Shown piece by piece: positions 61,317-64,000 of a stretch of 64,000 nucleotides of DNA. A program made the translations under genes and the position numbers. Position 1 is the first letter of the stretch. Each line of letters opens with the position of its first letter. Source of the DNA: JACDHG01 sp963815295 (lineage in GTDB: Bacteria > Actinomycetota > Actinomycetes > Propionibacteriales > Nocardioidaceae); NCBI GenBank assembly GCA_963815295.1, contig CAWFFZ010000008.1, positions 744,001 to 808,000 of the forward strand, written 5' to 3'. The notes under the pieces were generated by a model. The model saw only the letters and a program-made list of their open reading frames with translations. It was not told where the DNA came from and made no database searches.

Positions 61317-62303
61317 ATGTCCGAACTGACCCCGCGCACCTGGGACGGTCTCGAGATAGCGGCGGAGCGTCCACAGGGATCCGTGGTGGTGGTACGACGA
61401 CCGGCCGCCAACGGGCTCGACTACCTGGCACTCCACCGCAACGCCCGCGGGGCTGACTTCGAGGGTGACTGGGCGTGGACCTGTCCAGCGGGCGCCCGCC
61501 AGCCTGGGGAAGCGGTCTACCCGGCCGCGTTGCGCGAGCTGGCCGAGGAGGCAGGGCTCACCGACGTACGCCCTTGGGCCGTGGACCTCTCCACCGACTG
61601 GGCAACCTTCGCGGTCGACGTGTCAGCCGACACCGCCGTCGATCTCGTCGATCCCGAACATGATCGCTATGCGTGGTTGTCGCCCGACGACTGCCTGCGC
61701 CGGATGCTTCCTGACTGGGTGGCGGAGCTGCAGATCACCCGGACGAGGAGCATCCCTGCGGGGACGGTGAGCTTCCGCCCGATGCGGCACGCCGACTTGG
61801 AGGCCGTTGTCGGTTGGCAGCAGGCGCCCCATGCTCGGCGCTGGTTCCACGGCGACCAGGCGACCCTCGCGCGGGTAAGGGAGCGGTACGGGCCGCGCAT
61901 CGACGGCACGGCGCCGACCCGGATGTGGGTCGTCGAGCTGGACGGAGCGGACGTCGGCTACGTGCAGGACTACCGCGTCGGAGATCACGACGAGTACGCC
62001 GTGAAGACCGGCCTGCCCGAGGCGGTCGGGATCGACTACGTGATCGGGGAGCCGGACCTGGTCGGGCGGGGAGTCGGGACGCGTGTCATCTGGAGCTACT
62101 TGGTGGAGGTCGTGACGCCCGCCTACCCGGATGCGCCGGCGTTCGTGGCCAGCCCCGACCATCGCAATCGGGCGTCGCTGCGGATGCTCGAGAAGTGTGG
62201 GTTCACCCAGGGAGTCTGGATCGACGTACCGGGCGCCACATCTGAGCCGACGGCGACGGAGATCGTCTGCACCCTCGACCGAGCCCACTGGCTCGGAGAT
62301 TGA
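61317..62303 (+). CDS. Nudix hydrolase-GNAT acetyltransferase fusion
   Basis: 328 aa. Residues 1-140 carry a Nudix box G-x5-E-x7-REL-x-EE-x-G in GARQPGEAVYPAALRELAEE, hydrolysing nucleoside diphosphate-linked compounds. Residues 150-328 form an AAC(6')-like GNAT domain: FRPMRHADLEAVVGWQQAPH, MWVVELDGADVGYVQDYRVG, IGEPDLVGRGVGTRVIWSYL and NRASLRMLEKCGF. A single continuous frame joins them. Fusion implies that acetyl transfer and nucleotide hydrolysis work on related substrates; aminoglycoside acetylation is possible but unproven. Confidence 0.88.
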   Translation: MSELTPRTWDGLEIAAERPQGSVVVVRRPAANGLDYLALHRNARGADFEGDWAWTCPAGARQPGEAVYPAALRELAEEAGLTDVRPWAVDLSTDWATFAVDVSADTAVDLVDPEHDRYAWLSPDDCLRRMLPDWVAELQITRTRSIPAGTVSFRPMRHADLEAVVGWQQAPHARRWFHGDQATLARVRERYGPRIDGTAPTRMWVVELDGADVGYVQDYRVGDHDEYAVKTGLPEAVGIDYVIGEPDLVGRGVGTRVIWSYLVEVVTPAYPDAPAFVASPDHRNRASLRMLEKCGFTQGVWIDVPGATSEPTATEIVCTLDRAHWLGD

Positions 62304-62318
62304 CGGTCTGCAGCCCGT

Positions 62319-62346
62319 GGAACCGATCTGGCGACCTTTGTTGTCT
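62319..62346 (+). promoter_or_regulatory. ECF-type promoter of the second sigma gene
   Basis: GGAACC (62319-62324), 18-nt spacer and GTCT (62343-62346) resemble the GGAAC/GTC promoters used by many ECF sigma factors. It lies 28 nt before the GTG, with AAAGGGG as ribosome site. Autoregulation is likely. Confidence 0.5.
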
Positions 62347-62374
62347 CATGCTGTAGGGAGAGCAAAGGGGATGA

Positions 62375-62881
62375 GTGGACACCGACGACGACTACGCGGC
62401 GTACGTCGCGGGCCGCTGGGCCGGGCTGGTGCGCTCGGCTGTCCTCCTTGGCTGCTCCCGGCCGGAGGCCGAAGACCTCGTCCAGACGGCACTGATCCGC
62501 TGCTATGTCGCGTGGGACAAGGTCAGCCGGGCCACTGACCGCGACGCATACGTCTATCGCGTGTTCCTCAACACTCGCGCGACCAGCCGCCGGCGACGCT
62601 GGTGGCGCGAGGAGCCGAGGAGCGACCTCCCGGAGCAATCAGTTGATGACGACACAAACGCCACCGACCTGACCGACACCGTGCAACGCGCACTCGCCGG
62701 TCTGAACGAGCCGCACCGGCGCGTAGTCGTGCTCAGGTACTACGCCGACTTGTCGGAACGGCAGACCGCCGAGGTTCTGGGGGTCCCGCCAGGCACGGTC
62801 AAGAGTCGGCTGTCGCGAGCGATCGCCCAGCTAGCCGCCGACCCCCATCTCGCAGACGTTCCAGGTTGGAGCACTCGATGA
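62375..62881 (+). CDS. ECF sigma factor, SigE family
   Basis: 168 aa from GTG at 62375. Region 2: YVAGRWAGLVRSAVLLGCSR and AEDLVQTALIRCYVAWDKV; the RRRRWWREE stretch typical of the actinobacterial SigE-like subgroup; region 4: LNEPHRRVVVLRYYADLSER, QTAEVLGVPPGTVKSRLSRA. The stop overlaps the start of the membrane partner. Confidence 0.94.
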   Translation: MDTDDDYAAYVAGRWAGLVRSAVLLGCSRPEAEDLVQTALIRCYVAWDKVSRATDRDAYVYRVFLNTRATSRRRRWWREEPRSDLPEQSVDDDTNATDLTDTVQRALAGLNEPHRRVVVLRYYADLSERQTAEVLGVPPGTVKSRLSRAIAQLAADPHLADVPGWSTR

Positions 62882-64000
62882 GCGACGAACAAGCCCAGCA
62901 ACTCCTGCACGACGCAGGCGACCAGGTCGCGGTCGGCGCGCCACCGACGACAGCGCTGATCCGCGCGGGTCGACGCGCGAAGACGCGCCGCCGCCTGGTC
63001 GGTGTCGCGGGGACGGCGGCCGTCACCGCGCTCGTCATCGGCGTTGCAGTTGCGCTCGTCGACCAAGGCGATGTGCGTAGTCCGGTCGCCGAGCCGCCGG
63101 CTTCCCAAAGCACACCCGACGGCCTCAAGATCCCACCCGGAACCCGCCTCGTCGGCGCGAAGGGTTTCGCTGTAGCGGTTCCCGAAGAGTGGACGACCCA
63201 CCAGCGCTGCGGCGACTGGCCTTTCGTCGCCACCGTTGTGCTCGCCCCCGGCGACGGCCACTATTGCGAGCCTGACACTGCGGAGCTCTCTGCTCTGCAC
63301 GTCGACTCCTTTAGTGCTCATGCCAACTGGATGGCATCGCGGACCCGAGCATGGAAGACCATCGGTAGCGCGGTGGTCGAACGATCGACGATCAAGGATG
63401 CATGTGCGGCGATCGACTCGTGTGTTCCGTCAAGCCGGTGGCTGGGCGCGATCGCCGTTCCGAGTGCCGACCTCCTGGTGTATGTCAGCTCTCCCGAGAA
63501 GTCGACCATCCGCAGCATCCTCGACTCCGTGCGTCCCATCCCCGATGGCTACACGGCGGTGCCAGATGTTTGGAACGCCAATGAAGCGACAGCGAAACGA
63601 AAGTTGGACGGGGCGGGCCTCGTGACGGACGAGGTGGATCGGGACGCTTGCCGCTCGGTCAACCGATGCGCGCTGAGCGTTGTCGACAGTTCCACGCCGC
63701 CGGCGGGCGCGGTTGTGCCGGTAGGCGCGGAGGTCAGCCTTGTAATGACCAGTGGCATTGACGGATGGCCGCCTGAGCCAACCGTGAAGCTGTTGTCTGG
63801 CGGGCGGCTGGCCGTGACGACTAGGGGCAGCAGCAGTTGCCCGGAAACAGTGGCGTCGACTAGGTCTGCGGAGGGAAACCGGGTCGTGGTTGCGCTCAAA
63901 GCGCCGGGACAAGGCGATTGCACCTCGGATCTGGCCGCTGCCACATCCACTACCCTCCTGCCGGGTGGCATCGACGAGGAACAACCGCTCGTGGTGACGA
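62878..64000 (+). CDS. Membrane protein with PASTA domain, probable anti-sigma partner, 3' end outside window
   Basis: At least 374 codons from ATG at 62878 (ATGA overlap with the sigma gene), still open at 64000. A cytoplasmic N-terminal segment of about 40 residues, one membrane helix (GVAGTAAVTALVIGVAVALV, about 42-61), an extracytoplasmic domain with several Cys (HQRCGDWP, HYCEPDTAEL, CAAIDSCVP) and a PASTA domain from about residue 228 (VPDVWNANEATAKRKLDGAG). PASTA domains bind peptidoglycan or related ligands. As the coupled partner of an ECF sigma, it probably senses the envelope; no typical anti-sigma zinc motif is seen. Confidence 0.8.
   Translation, partial: MSDEQAQQLLHDAGDQVAVGAPPTTALIRAGRRAKTRRRLVGVAGTAAVTALVIGVAVALVDQGDVRSPVAEPPASQSTPDGLKIPPGTRLVGAKGFAVAVPEEWTTHQRCGDWPFVATVVLAPGDGHYCEPDTAELSALHVDSFSAHANWMASRTRAWKTIGSAVVERSTIKDACAAIDSCVPSSRWLGAIAVPSADLLVYVSSPEKSTIRSILDSVRPIPDGYTAVPDVWNANEATAKRKLDGAGLVTDEVDRDACRSVNRCALSVVDSSTPPAGAVVPVGAEVSLVMTSGIDGWPPEPTVKLLSGGRLAVTTRGSSSCPETVASTRSAEGNRVVVALKAPGQGDCTSDLAAATSTTLLPGGIDEEQPLVVT

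Overview
The window is high-GC DNA from an actinobacterium. The gene order (ftsK, a RodZ-like gene, rimO, pgsA, cinA, clgR; DUF3046, recA, recX, RNase Y; dapA next to RNase J), the frequent GTG starts, the LexA box and the two RNases J and Y together suggest a member of the Propionibacteriales such as the Nocardioidaceae. That placement is inference from synteny; no 16S rRNA, tRNA or CRISPR array is visible.

Layout. 1-9,150 is accessory: a large BTAD/STAND regulator cut by the window edge, a remnant of a LAL-type LuxR regulator, an acetyltransferase, a decayed hemerythrin gene, two overlapping small membrane proteins, and a sugar locus (DeoR repressor, Tat-exported GH109-like glycosidase, secreted NEW3-domain protein). 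9,181-14,197 carries a nitronate monooxygenase and the complete phenylacetyl-CoA epoxidase operon paaABCDE. 14,298-18,400 holds thyA-folA and dapA-RNase J, followed by a polytopic membrane protein and an SDR.

21,065-26,375 is the most interesting module: an ECF sigma factor, a small partner protein, a cytosolic subtilase with a tandem-repeat linker, and a TPR-CHAT (caspase-like) protease, closely spaced and preceded by near-perfect direct repeats. 26,527-30,259 holds galE, a phosphatase, an Eis-like acetyltransferase and an orphan P-loop kinase. 30,354-38,664 is the cell-division, phospholipid and proteostasis core (ftsK, RodZ-like, rimO, pgsA, cinA, clgR), followed by leftward repair genes (lhr, nei2). 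44,302-53,380 has formate-THF ligase, a class V PLP enzyme, a three-gene ABC exporter, and a TetR regulator divergent from an MMPL transporter. 53,459-64,000 has DUF2993, XdhC-like, CPBP, DUF3046 and MFS genes, then recA-recX under an SOS box, RNase Y, a Nudix-GNAT fusion, and a second ECF sigma with a PASTA-domain membrane partner cut by the window end.

Two points cut across the window. First, at least seven otherwise well-conserved plus-strand genes (including RNase J and recA) are each broken by an apparent single-base insertion; a systematic sequence error is the likeliest cause, so these are annotated as whole genes. Second, many genes have a -10 hexamer 6-7 nt before the start codon, implying leaderless transcripts, and three families of short palindromic repeats are scattered between genes.
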